A stretch of 64,000 bases of DNA, from contig JAYKXP010000190.1 in assembly GCA_037176845.1 (NCBI GenBank), forward strand, positions 1-64,000. Direction: 5' to 3'. This DNA is from Paramarasmius palmivorus (lineage: Eukaryota; Basidiomycota; Agaricomycetes; Agaricales; Marasmiaceae). Positions within the stretch are counted from its first letter, which is position 1, and the number at the start of each line of letters is the position of its first letter. The translations under genes and the position numbers were made by a program. The notes beneath the pieces were generated by a model that searched no databases, had not been told where the DNA came from, and worked only from the letters and a program-made list of their open reading frames with translations. Shown piece after piece: positions 34,537 through 45,769 of the stretch.

Positions 34537-35120
34537 TCACCCAATATCTCTGATAACATAACCAAGCACTACAACAATAAGAAACGTCCCGCCGAATTTC
34601 AGTCTACGTGCTTGAAGCCATGGGTAATCAAAGAAGAATAAGTGATGGAGTGTGGCTAGGTAAACGAGGGTTCTGAGAATGAATCTTAATGTGTTTTCCA
34701 GAGTTGAGAAAGTTGATGTTGGTTCGATTACGATTGATGGAGGTGCGTTCATCGCTGGCGGTGCGGTTGAAGAGTCAAGCTTAAGGCCTATCGCGAGGAA
34801 CGGAGCTAGAGCTACACACCGAAAATAAGACTCAGCGATATCATATGGATATGTGTCCAAATAATGAGCGCGTTGGATAGAGGATAGAGGAAGACAATAT
34901 GTAGAGCGATTTCGAATAGAATCGACGAGCAGATGAATGGTAGCTTGGTGTGGAATTTCCAACATAGTTGAGGGTCTTGGTCTTGGTTGGCTTGTACGAC
35001 GACGAGAGCAACTTGAAGAATGGCGGTAATTGGGAGAATTGACCGGAAAGTGAAGATGACCATTGTTGCTGGGTAGGGTGGATTGAGCGATTTGAGGTGT
35101 TGTAGCGTAGTATCAGGCAT
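34537..35120 (-). CDS. membrane protein, 172 aa (arm 2 copy)
   Basis: Exons 35120-34820 and 34754-34537 (65-bp intron, phase 1) give 172 residues starting MPDTTLQHLKSLNPP. It is a paralog of 24192-24759 with the same exon plan. Compared with arm 1 it has lost five codons in the QDQDQDPQ region of exon 1 and gained six codons in exon 2 (around STFSTLENTLRF), all in frame. Hydrophobic segments are preserved. The function is unknown. Confidence 0.7.
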
Positions 35121-35279
35121 GTCGGTGGTGGTGGTTTGAGCTGAGAATGGGCGCGTCAACGCTCGACCATCGTTCTGATTTCAATGTCGTATATTCAAAC
35201 AGATACCAAGGTAATAATACAACACGTTCATTCTACGTTCGAAAGCTAAAAACCGATTCCAAATGCGCCAGATACAGTA

Positions 35280-35973
35280 TCACACCAAACGACTAGAACA
35301 AACTTGTTTAGCAACATGTACAGGTAGATGACCCAGATCTTCTTCCAACACGCTTGGGGTCGCTTCACCTCCAATCTCATTGCTCATCCATCGCCCCCTG
35401 AAAAGATCGTTGACCTCCTCCATGAACCTCGCCAAGGCTAGCAAGACCCCCGCCAAGGCGAGCAAGACAGTTGAAATTAGGCTGCCTATCGGGGTGATCC
35501 CAAAATCAAAGCCGTGTTCTCCATTACACACCAAATACAATGAAGGGAATATGAGATGCAACAAGACGAGAGTAGACAGCGCGACGATTGCGAATGTCGG
35601 TGTCGTGGATACCCATTTGAGTGCTGATAACAAGTTGGAACGTGAAAAACACGATAGACACAGTAGACTAAGACTCACCAACAATGATGCTCACACAGAC
35701 AAAATGAATTTCCATCCCAATTGCGAATCGTATCTTTGAAGGTGGATAGTGGACAAGCAAGAACAGTGCGCAGCCGAGAAGGACGAGAGTAGATATTAGG
35801 GGTACCCAGACTAACTGCAATGGGACTGCAGGGCCAGTGAGGAAAATGACGCCTTCGGAGAATACGAGCAGGTATTGGAAAACCGCAGTGAAAGGGAAGA
35901 GAGCGATCATGAGTTGGTTGAACCAACCTGGTTGCTGTGATAGAATCGAGTTTTGCTGGAGTTTCCCTGACAT
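35280..35973 (-). CDS. multi-pass membrane protein, 212 aa (arm 2 copy)
   Basis: Exons 35973-35679 and 35623-35280 (55-bp intron) give 212 residues starting MSGKLQQNSILSQQ. It differs from the arm 1 copy by a four-residue in-frame deletion at the start of exon 2 (WVSTTPTF versus WVYLFEFTTPTF) and scattered replacements, several in the first hydrophobic segment. All hydrophobic segments remain. Confidence 0.72.
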
Positions 35974-36653
35974 GGTGGGAGTAGGAAGAGTAGACTATGT
36001 AAAAGGAGTCTGTCGTGCTCCTGTCGCAGTAACATTTCGATCACAGCTTCATTTCTGAATCTCTATGGCGTTTGTCGTCCATCTATTGTATCGGTAGCGG
36101 AGTCAATCACTGGCCGGTGTGCGTTCATACGATGGCTATGCGTACGAGTGTTCTGAAAGTGAAACCATTCCGATGTTTTCTTCTTCATACTTGAAGCTTG
36201 AGATTCGTGTTTCGCAAAAATGAGTGGGAGGGGTATCGTTTCGAAAGCTAGAAAATGCTGATACAAGATGAGATTGGGCGAAAGACATGTTTAGAGACGA
36301 CTCACTACCGACACCCCTCAACCAACCCCACTCCCAAAACCCTCGACGCGTTGAATCCTTGAGCACTCTAGGTCCTTTTGAAGAGTTGAGAAACAGTAGC
36401 AGAGAAGTCTGAACGTCAGGGCGTCGTGGTGAAAGGCTGAGAACAGTACATGACAAATCGTTACAGTACTTTTCCGCGACGACCAACATGAAGTTACAAA
36501 AGGGCCTACAACACCAGATAGCAGTCCCAGTCGCTCCTCCAAGGTTAGCCTATTGACTATTCCCTACATTGACATTGGCATTGATCACGCTTTCCGCCTC
36601 AGTGTTCAGATTCCTCATCAAAAGAATACTTCGTTCAGCCTCTCGCTACACCG

Positions 36654-37280
36654 TTAAGGACCAAACCTCAACATTTTCGAGTTTGAGCACAATGAGCCCT
36701 CCAACGAGGGCCCAAGGGAAGGTACTTGGGTGCCCGTAAATCCGGGTCTACTATACTCGACACCGGCCACTCTGCACGATGATGGGCGCTGCGCAGAACG
36801 TGAACGACTATCTTCAAAACTCTGCTGCAGCGAGTGCGAGCTTGACTTGGGGACTTGAATTGGTTGAGATGTATCCAATGCTATCTGAGACCATGAGGTC
36901 CAAGAATCAGGTAAAATCTGACGTCCATCAACATTCACCCTCAGAACAGCTTTTGGGTTGTGGCGCAGCTCACTGTCAGAGTCAAACTGACTCTCAGAGA
37001 GCTGTATCCCACGTCCCCTTCTTTCCTTCTTACTACCACTACCGCTGCCGCCATCATCTCCTCCTCCGCCGTCGTCTAATCTATATCTTTTATCCACGCT
37101 GAAGGACATACGATACATGTTCTGAATCGAAGATACACCGAGAACTTGGTACTTGCGTCCCATTACTGTTTTGCTCAGAGTTCTAACGACAACGCAACTT
37201 TCAGGCTGCCTTTGACTCGCAAGAACGTATGGTGAGTCTAGGGGGATTGTTATCACCCTAACATAGTGTAGTGGTGTCAT
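36654..37280 (-). CDS. hypothetical Gly/Ser-rich frame (arm 2)
   Basis: A 208-codon open frame with MTPLHYVRVITIPLDSP, a Gly/Asp-rich run and KKERRGR. The equivalent frame in arm 1 is broken, and no family is recognised. It could be a real exon or a chance frame. Confidence 0.3.
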   Translation of the reverse strand: MTPLHYVRVITIPLDSPYVLASQRQPESCVVVRTLSKTVMGRKYQVLGVSSIQNMYRMSFSVDKRYRLDDGGGGDDGGSGSGSKKERRGRGIQLSESQFDSDSELRHNPKAVLRVNVDGRQILPDSWTSWSQIALDTSQPIQVPKSSSHSLQQSFEDSRSRSAQRPSSCRVAGVEYSRPGFTGTQVPSLGPSLEGSLCSNSKMLRFGP

Positions 37281-37489
37281 CGCAGAGAAGACTCGTTATC
37301 ATAGAGAGTGAGAATAGAGAGTCTGGGGGCACTGTTGTTGATTGCGACATGCGATTCCACGACGGGCGAACGCTCAAGTAGGCCAAACACGATGTATGAT
37401 ATGTTGTTGAATTGAATATATTTCATTTTTACGCTACTACATGTACAAGAAAGATATCCCATCCCCAGCAATGTCAGAATCTATCAAGT

Positions 37490-37720
37490 AGCGTCCGACG
37501 TTATCCAGGCATCAACACTATCCAATGTCATCCGATAAATGGATAGGGCATCGGATGGCGTCGGATAACCCCCATTCAAGAACGTCCGACATAATATGCC
37601 ATCCGCGTCGGATAGTGTCCCATTCAAGGACGTTATCCAAGGACCAACGCCATCCAATGTCACCCGACAAGTGGACAGTGCGTCGAATAGCGTTAGATAA
37701 AACCCCATGGGGTCGATCAG
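37490..37720. repeat. minisatellite, about three imperfect ~75-bp units (arm 2)
   Basis: Repeating words are CCAATGTCATCCGATAAATG, CGTTATCCA and GCGTCGGATA; inverted relative to 21690-21845. Confidence 0.7.
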
Positions 37721-38154
37721 ACCTGGGGCACCTGAACGCGACAGACGACAACCACGACGACGAGAAATGTGGAGGCGGCGTGATGGGAATCACGTTGACC
37801 TCACACGAGATAGAGAGAGAGAGAGAAGAATCTCAGAGTCCCTCGAGAGAACCGGTGTGACTACGGTTGGTTCAAGGGAGACTGGGGGCATAGGAAGAGT
37901 ATGGGCGAGTGGTTTTATACGAAAAGACCTGTGTCTGTAGATATAAAAGGAGATAGGTATCATGCTGTATCGCCTGCTTCTGATATTCCTTGGCATCTGC
38001 AGGGCGATGATGGTGTTCCAAAATGGGACCAGTAGCCTGCTTTCGGATTTCGACCTTTCGGCTTGCGCTTGCATTCGATGTTCCTGGTTAACTTAAATTG
38101 TACCGCTAATGTTCCAAATCCCTCATCGAATCTTCCCCCGTCCCAAGCCACTGA

Positions 38155-38834
38155 ATGTTCAACTCTGGAAAACACTTCCAGGTTCATGGTCATGCTATCC
38201 ATCATGTCAATGGTATCTCGATAAACATCAACCTGAACAACACACCTCGGACAACCGTTCGGTGTGTTCATGACCCCCAGACCGGTGTGTTTTCCTTGCG
38301 GACACCTAGACCATGACCCGTCAATTGATCATTTTGAAGATGATGAAGGCCTCAGTGGCGATACGGATAGCGACGACCAAGCTGAAGATCTGCGTTGGCA
38401 TACTAATAGTGACTCATCTACAGGGTACGTTGCGGTACCACGATTCACCATTCGATACTGACCAACCCCCTCAGCAATATATCCACGTCCGCATACACGT
38501 CCAATGCGCGTCCAAAACATCGATATCGTACGTGCTTGATTGTCGTCCCCTGACATCTCGTTAATCATCAGCGTTAGTAGACGCTGGGCATACGCATAGA
38601 GTGGCTCACCGTCATCGTCATAATACCAAAACCAAAATCAAAACCAAACGTTCCATCTATCCAAAGAACCCTCACTCCCACTTCCACTCGAACTTGAAGA
38701 TCCCAGGACCACAACCACCAGTACCACCACCAAGACACTCTGCGGACCCGATACTTGCTGCTATCCTGCGCGATTTACAAACGGGAAGGCTGACTGGAGA
38801 TGTTATTGGCCGTATTCATGGCGTTGGTTTATAG
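38155..38834 (+). CDS. small gene with NLR-like N-terminal motif (arm 2 copy)
   Basis: ATG at 38155 followed by HFQVHGHAIHHVNGISI, then a probable short intron and an acidic stretch (EDDEGLSGDTDSDDQAED). A donor lies near 38424, and the basic C-terminal part ends ILRDLQTGRLTGDVIG and TAG at 38832-38834. Splicing is inferred from the copy at 45808-46470, where the acidic and basic parts share one long frame. The function is unknown. Confidence 0.5.
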
Positions 38835-39405
38835 TGCGCCTGTTCCTCTGTCGAGTATTGGGCGATAGCACTGACGTTGAGTAAGTAGAGTCGGACGATC
38901 ATTTGGGTTTTCCTCGGATACCTGTTAAACTGATACAAACTAGTTAGCATATCATTAATTTGTATATTATTCGTAGCCACGTACCTCTGGACGATCGTGT
39001 ATAAGCATATTATACCCAATTCATACCACATCGCGTTGTACGCGTGCCCCGAGTCCAGTCAGTGGTCTCCATCCAGGACTGGTCGATGAAAAACGGGCTT
39101 CGAAACCACCAAAACCAAACGTGACGTGTGCTGACTGTGTACCAAGAACTGTCGAGTCCTAGGTTGCAAAACTGTGACTGTCCAAATCGAACATTAGAAT
39201 GTCACCGATAAAACCATTGGCTTGAGCAAACGTACCATGCTACCCGCGAAACCAAAATCTGAATCCCTCATTCTCCGCCGAGATGCGTAGTATGCGTCAC
39301 TGCCCTCTTAAGAGAGCTGTTAATCTGTTCTATCGTTTTGGTTAAAATTCGAAAAGCCGAATTCAAAGTAAAAGCGTACATACTATGTCGAGCGGGTAAG
39401 AGTTT

Positions 39406-40351
39406 TCAGTGCTGGTTTGATTCATTTCTTCAGCATATGCGAGCTGCTTGCAAGATGAGGCTTGAAGCTTGAGGGATAGTGCCAGGGTTTATATCTAGCA
39501 ACAGGCGGGATGGAAAGCCTCAAGGCAAGTTGATTCTAAGTCCCACGCCCTCCAAGCCTATGCCGTGATGCCGGGGGTCAAATTTCAAAATTTCAAGTCC
39601 CGAAAGAAGATGCATAGACGTCAAGGAGCGCGGGCCCTCAAATTTGCCTCACAACAACATATCGTCGCCAATAGATGCGTCTACATAGCAATGGTCGTCC
39701 CTGAATTCAAGACAGGACGAATGATTACAGCGCTTGTAGAGTTTTCAAATTCCTCTACCATCTCCGGAAAGGAAAGCGTCATTGACCCCGAAACACCGTG
39801 CACCATCCCAACTGGCAACCACCTGCGACGACCATCGACATCGCCTTTCTGCAGCTCACCGAGCCCCGCAAAAGCCAGAATCCTTTCAAGTCGCACAAGA
39901 CTAAAACTAATATGTCTTGGATGGTTCAAATATGAAGCATAGCGGGAGGCGCACAAGTGTTGCGATCCCGACTGCCGGGGCGGGTTGTTTTGTTCGCAAT
40001 GGGGCAAAAGCTGATAACTATTCTGTACTGCCACGCGTGTGAAACGGCATACACATCCAAGTGAGTCTCTCACAGCACATATAATCCTAACTTGATTGCA
40101 AGCCTCCATCGAGGCGCGTCATGCAATGGGCCCAGCATCAGTTCCGTACCATCTTTCATCGTTTTCTCTCTGCATGGGTCCAGCATTTCCTCGAATCAAT
40201 AAGCGCGGGCAATGTTCTTCGGCATCTCCTCTTTTCTAGCCCACTTTTTGTTTTGCTGTTGGTTTATCGAATGAAAAAGAAAGCTTCAAAATGGTACGAT
40301 GGTATCCTTGTTTTGATCTCGCTCGAACTGACAATCAGAAAGCTTGCATAG
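39406..40351. other. region outside arm 2, no convincing gene
   Basis: Open frames on both strands (39565-39942 plus, 39681-40109 minus, 40121-40351 plus) overlap and match nothing I know. The upstream exon(s) of the gene beginning at 40352 should lie at the right end. Confidence 0.4.
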
Positions 40352-41608
40352 ACCAACTCGCCCGCTCATCATCAATGGCGGAAATTTCACAGTTGGACGT
40401 TCCATATCTATCTCAGACGAAGACCCGTCGAGTATATGTGAATGTGAACCCTCACCTCCACCTTTTGTGACTTACGTCAAGCACATGCTTCCAATCCATT
40501 CTGGGTACCCTTTATGGCGCCCGGGTGTTACTGATGACCTTCCGGAATCCTATCGAAAAGTGGGGGTTTCGATAGGCGACGTCGTGGCACACGATGGGCA
40601 GGGCGGAGTCGAATACTTCTTCAATGTCCTATACAGCTCACAAGATGCTCGAAACCTTGGGCGAGTTCCCGAAGATTTTGAACCGCTTGTCCTTCCATGG
40701 GACATTACGACAGCCTTGTATCAACACAGCCCAGGATCTGTCATTACCAACGCCGCCAGCAAAATCACTTTCCGAAAAATGATCAATTGTAGATCATACA
40801 ACCATCCACATATAGGTGTGTAACGTGTTTTCCAGACCGACAAGCATGAACTTACCTATCGCCCATCCAACTCGCAGGCGTTCCCCCAGAAGTCGGTTGC
40901 GGGTTTTTCTTGGCCTCTGACGCGACTGAAGGTGCAGTTTTGGTTGTTCCTGAAGGGAGTCGGCGAGAAGACCATCGAAACGAAGATGCTTTCGAAGACT
41001 ATGCGAAGAAGAACGCAATGTGCTGGTTTCGGTACATCAATAGTGTTCGAGGACGGCGCCTGAGTGGAAATGCCTTGATTCTAGTCACTGGAGTCGATAA
41101 AACAAGCAATTGGGCGATGGCCTCATTCAGTGGTGTAGAAACTGGGTCCGTGACAATGGAGATGGTGCCTAGCCCACCAGGAGCACAGACTAAATATCAA
41201 TTTCAGCAATTCGCTCTGGCCAACGCTCATACCGGCCCCATTGGTGCAGAGTGTTCAAGTAATCAGCCTAACCAATGCACATTTCTACGTGGCATTCGTG
41301 CTGTCGCTAAACGGGATCGATGGGCGCTGAGAATCTATGTGAACATTGGGAGTGTGCAGGAGGCGCCATTTGATGAAACGATGGCAGGCAGCAGTTTTTT
41401 CCCCCATGGTCCCCGTGCCCCCAACAGTCAATCAAAATTGTCCTCGTCGTCACCCTCATCGATGATACTATCCTCTTCCTTCTCAGCCTCGCTCGATCTG
41501 GCTATTACTACCGAGCGAACTCTCCCATGCGATTTAGTAAATCTTTTACACCTGCTGGCATCTTCTGCACTGAAAACCGTACACTCTAGGTATACGATCC
41601 ATGTATGA
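40352..41608 (+). CDS. uncharacterised agaricomycete-type protein, 5' end unresolved
   Basis: Exon 40352-40815 follows an acceptor AG at 40350-40351; a 62-bp intron (40816-40877) and exon 40878-41608 follow, in phase. The product has an N-terminal PLIINGGNFTVG motif like the NLR leader, then HSGYPLWRPGVTDDLPESYR, GVSIGDVVAHDGQGGVEYFFN and, after the splice, GCGFFLASDATEGAVLVVPEG, DYAKKNAMCWFRYIN, GRRLSGNALILVTGVDKT and NWAMASFSG. I recall this pattern as a large family of unknown function in mushroom genomes, often near NLR and kinase genes (memory, not checked). The first exon with the start codon was not found. Confidence 0.65.
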
Positions 41609-42630
41609 TAGTCGCCCACCATCTACTAGAAAAGGTTCGTTTCCGCGTTGTTTTCTATTATTAATTCCTAATATTCAGATTAGGTACCAGAAGTAAGCGT
41701 AGTGACAGTAAGGGATAGTCACGTACTGCCATTAATTCAACCAGTAATAAGTGACCGCTTTATTTCAACTTGCGTTCCATGTTCACGTTCCCTGACAGGA
41801 CGAGGTATGTTTGCCTAGCGACGAGGAGCTCTTATACAGGATGCAAGAGCGCTTCAGGATTGTGGGAGAAAATGGTAAACATCTCCACTTTTGATTCCAA
41901 GAGCAATGAATGATTTAGGAAAACATGCAGACTGCGCCTGGCTAGAACCACATACCCTTTTCGATACGCAGGACACAACGTCGCAACAAGAGGCGGGTAA
42001 GTGACAACCGGATAACCAAAGTCCACCCGGTAGGGTCCCGGGATGACTGATATGCCGTCTTCAGATGTTACAGACATGAGAAGATGGATGAAGATGGAAG
42101 ATGGGGGAAGAGGAAGAACTGTCGTCTTCATCTAGCAGACAGATGGCCAGTCAGATTAACTCACACCGACTCCGAGTCCAACACTCAGTGCGTAAAAGCA
42201 TTAGGCTTCCCCAAGGAGATTACGGTTAATGGGAATTTATGATACGTGCAACTATGGAGAGGTTTCGATCTCTCGCCGACAAACCGCAGACCCTAGCTGA
42301 ACGACTTGGTCGGACACCAAAGGCATTTGAACGCTACTCCAACCTTGAAAATGGTATGGAAAGTCGGAGAATTCTAGAACGCTGTCGTGATGTTGCGATG
42401 AACCACGTTCCTGAGCCATCAACGTCGCGGTCTTCGGCGATATCATTGAGCAGCCCTTTCTCACCAACCTTCACCACCGTTCAAACGTTCAAGCTCCAAG
42501 AATTCCAAGCTCAAGAGTCATGATTTTCTTCATGTTGTTCGAAGTTAGTACCAGCCATTTACATACGTAGCCGCCTCAACTGAACTGTTGTCTCAGATCT
42601 ACAAACCAACTCTTACCGCTACCAGCATCG
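41609..42630. other. intergenic region with a small uncertain frame
   Basis: It contains a plus-strand 94-codon frame (42239-42523, MIRATMERFRSLADKPQ..., Ser-rich end) and a minus-strand 99-codon frame (41832-42131). Neither has recognisable domains; either could be an exon or chance. Confidence 0.35.
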
Positions 42631-44573
42631 ATGCCTGCTTCAAAGTCTTGTCACCCTTGCCTTCCTCCCGAATTCCTCGAGCAACTAGAAGCCGACCCCA
42701 ATCTCCTCACCAATAAATCTCACATCTTCAAATCCAGGCAAGAACAGTTTAGGCGAGATGTTCGCAAAGACACCCAGGATCGCTTGTCTGTCGAGATAGA
42801 AGTCGTCAGGGACACGAACTCTGGAGGAAGGAGAACCATTCAAAACCCTTCTCGATCGTGTTATCCACCTTCTTTTCGTCGGATCCAGGGGTTGGTGGAC
42901 AACATGAGCGGGTTCCGAGCTGGAGATGAGAAAACGATGTTGCACATGGCTGCATGCGATGGAGACGTAGCTCTTGCATACGAGATGATTCGTATGGGGA
43001 TCGACATTGACCGGAAGGACAAAAACGGCGTCACAGCTCTCCTTCTCTCACTCGCCAAGCTCGTCATCCACCGTACCATCCTCAGCTTGGTCACTAGTCC
43101 CAATTTCCCGCCATCACCACCTGGCGAGTCGTTGTCTGAAGCCCTCAAGCCTGAATACTTGAACAAGAGAATCGAATGCGATGCTCGAATCGCTACCTTG
43201 TTGATCGAGCAACACGCAGACGTGAACGCAGGTGCATTCGGCGTCACGCCCATGTCTCTCGCCGCTGAATCAGGTCGTTGGAGTATCGTAGAGTTGCTGT
43301 TACACCACGGAGCACTTCGTCCTCGTACCGATGGCCTTCATTTCGCGTCTAAGGTCGAAAAATCCCGGTACCTATCCATCCTTTCCAAAACCAAACCATC
43401 TCTATCCGATCCTCGACCACCACGCCCTTGCCCATGCTGGTCAGGCAAGCTTCTCAGCGAATGCCACGCGACTGGGGAGAAGCCTTATCCCGACAACTTT
43501 GTCTGTGGGTGCGGAAAGAAAAATAGATCCTTTGGCGAATGTTGCGGACGCCGTGGTATCCAAGTTGTCGAAGAATGGGATCCCGAGGATAAATGGATCA
43601 TGCCTTCCACTATACGCACGATGCGATACCCTACGGAAGACCAGGTATCTCCCGAAGCTTGGACGCATGTCGAAGCCGGTATGCATAAGCATATCGACAT
43701 ATTGCGTAGTCTGCAGAGCAGATGCAGGAGGCGGTCGAAATGTTGCAGCAGAGCAAGATTCCGATGTTTAGGAAAGTTTTGTCGATTATGGGTCTGGAAG
43801 ATCGTGTGGATCCTGCGTATTGGTATGCTCTAGACAAGGTCGACTTCTTTCCTCAGTAAGCCACGTTTCTCTCTTTTCCACCCAAGCTGTCAGAAATTGA
43901 TATGACATAGGCCTTGGGAAGGACAGCTGAGCAAGGTCGAAGCGCACAAGCGAATGGAAGAATGGAATACTGCCGTCGATGAATATATTTCGACGGTACA
44001 CGACTATAGACCCCGTATTGATATTGAGATCGAATCTAAAATCGGGATGAACGGTGGTCCACTCTACATACAAGCGTTGCCAGGCCGAGGATTGTGATAA
44101 AGCTGAGAAACGCGATTTGGAAAAGTTGTTGAGATGTGAAAATTGTGAAGTGGTACGTGTTTTTCTTATATATCCTTACGCTGTGATGTTGATGTCGGGC
44201 GCAGACGTGGTATTGTAGTAAAGAATGCCAGAAGAAGGGTTGGAATGGCGGTCATAAAGAGCAGTGTAGAAGTGGAAAGGCTCGTCCCCAAGATTTGGAC
44301 TCTCAGTGGGCGATGCGACAGTTATTGGTTTTCAGGGTGCTGCTGGGATGTAGGTATTGTCTTTACTTGGACGGTTTGTAAGGTTTCTTTTACAAGGCAA
44401 TCCATTTTCGTCTCATCTACGTATCGTTGGTACCGTGCATCAGTCGAATGGGGTCTGGTAACCGTACTTTCGATGCTCTCAGCTATGTCAGGTACATGAA
44501 TGTTGAAGCTCGAGAAGGGTATACGGGGGAGACCGTGGATTATGTTGAGTTACGTTTCGGCGGCAGATGTTAG
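42631..44573 (+). CDS. ankyrin / SEC-C-like / MYND zinc-finger protein, frame disrupted
   Basis: ATG at 42631 (MPASKSCHPCLPPEFLEQL). Ankyrin-type repeats include TMLHMAACDGDVALAYEMI and TPMSLAAESGRWSIVELLL, followed by a SEC-C-like CPCWSGKLLSECH. The frame then breaks near 43715: a missing base, or a 38-nt mini-intron 43679-43716, is needed to reach EQMQEAVEMLQQ. An intron follows at 43857-43911. A MYND finger CENCEV...WYCSKECQKKG...HKEQC (44130-44265) is split by an intron at about 44154-44206 and preceded by CQAEDC in a shifted frame. The shift is explained by a tandem duplication of TACA at about 44066-44073. The last exon ends at TAG 44571-44573. MYND/ankyrin proteins usually mediate protein contacts. 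It is probably a recent pseudogene unless both breaks are sequencing errors. Confidence 0.7.
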
Positions 44574-45769
44574 ATCGCTTGCTCATCGGCGGAGTAATAA
44601 ACAGCTATCGGTAGCGGTATAGATGTCCAGGGACGTCAGCGGATTTTGTACGATTTGCGTACGACTGTTCTGGGTCAGGGTTGGCTTGGGAATGAACCAT
44701 TCTTCGTTCGGCGTTTTTCTAATTCTGTTTTGTCCAAAGAACATAGTCGCGATGAGTGAACGTTTTGACAAGTCAGTAATAGGATGTTTGACGATGTGAC
44801 TTATATCGGACCTTGACGGTGCTAAGTGGCAGCAATCCTGTGTTTGACGGGTCTATAATCTGTCCAAGGAGAAATCTGGAGCCTAAATTTGAATCAAAGA
44901 ATGAGAACGCACTACTATCAATTTGGCTAGCTTCAGGCCAGGCCTCAACCAAAGAAAAAGATGGCAAGCTCGAGTCTGACTCGGAGATGGGGAGAAGTTT
45001 TGTGAATGCAGAAAGCAGATCTAGAGCATTATGCTCCTGCGCCCTCCAACTTGGCAGGCTGCTCGGGAGCCAAAAACAGGAAAAGCCAGGAAAAGCCTCG
45101 CACACAAGAACGTCCAAGACAGGAAAGCAACAAGAAAGCAAGGTTCGACAAAGATATGCCATGACAGAACATTAGTGCATTAATCCTATAGCGGAAGCGA
45201 TCAAGATGCCATCAGCGCTTCAGCCTGCATCCGGAGTAAACGTTCTGCAAATCTGAGAAGTTGAAATCAACGCTGAAGCGCTGAAGCCTGAGAGGCACGA
45301 GGAGGCAAGACGTCGAAGCACTGCAAACGATCGGCAATAGTCGGCAATGAACCGATAAGGTAAGGTACATTCGGTGATAAGTAAGAAACTTTTGAATACA
45401 TCCCCGACATAACGGAACTACACAAGTTAAAGTCTAATGTCTCTATTCCCCGACATTACGACTGACTCCTCCGTCATATAATTTTAACGCTGACAAACGG
45501 AGGCTTACTAGAATCAATTTCGTTACCTAGGACCCCTTGAACGCTTGAACAGGACATGGAAAGGAACTCTCGAAAATGAGAAATCTCTTCCGAAAGACTG
45601 GATAGTGGAATCCGGGGTTTTAGTTTTGGTGTACCCTTATGTACACGAGGACGAGCTCGGAAACGAACGAGGAGAGGAGTGGTATGAATGGTTGCTTGAG
45701 AGCGCAAACTAGGCGTAGTTGCCGGGGCTCACATCAGTTTCGACAACAAAAACACGTTGCTGAGACTAT
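44574..45769. other. intergenic region with possible LTR debris
   Basis: Overlapping frames on opposite strands (44813-45175) show no recognisable domain. The words ACATCCCCGACATAACG and TTCCCCGACATTACG at about 45400-45462 resemble LTR ends of basidiomycete retroelements, but no element can be delimited. Confidence 0.35.

Larger units (their letters stand above)
34180..39405 (-). repeat. 5-kb duplicated cassette, arm 2 (inverted)
   Basis: Reverse-complement copy of 20020-25060 with all landmarks in order. Similarity extends outward at both ends into blocks shared with the 45770-47530 copy (34070-34180 with 47180-47240, and 39405-39540 with 46975-47100). Both membrane genes and the small gene are open here, so this is the better preserved arm. 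Confidence 0.85.

Noticed and set aside
44813..45175. Protein gene on either strand
   Set aside because: Overlapping open frames on both strands with no motif, and no support from any other copy.
45370..45470. A delimited retroelement LTR
   Set aside because: CCCCGACAT words resemble LTR ends, but no start, end, TATA box or partner could be fixed.
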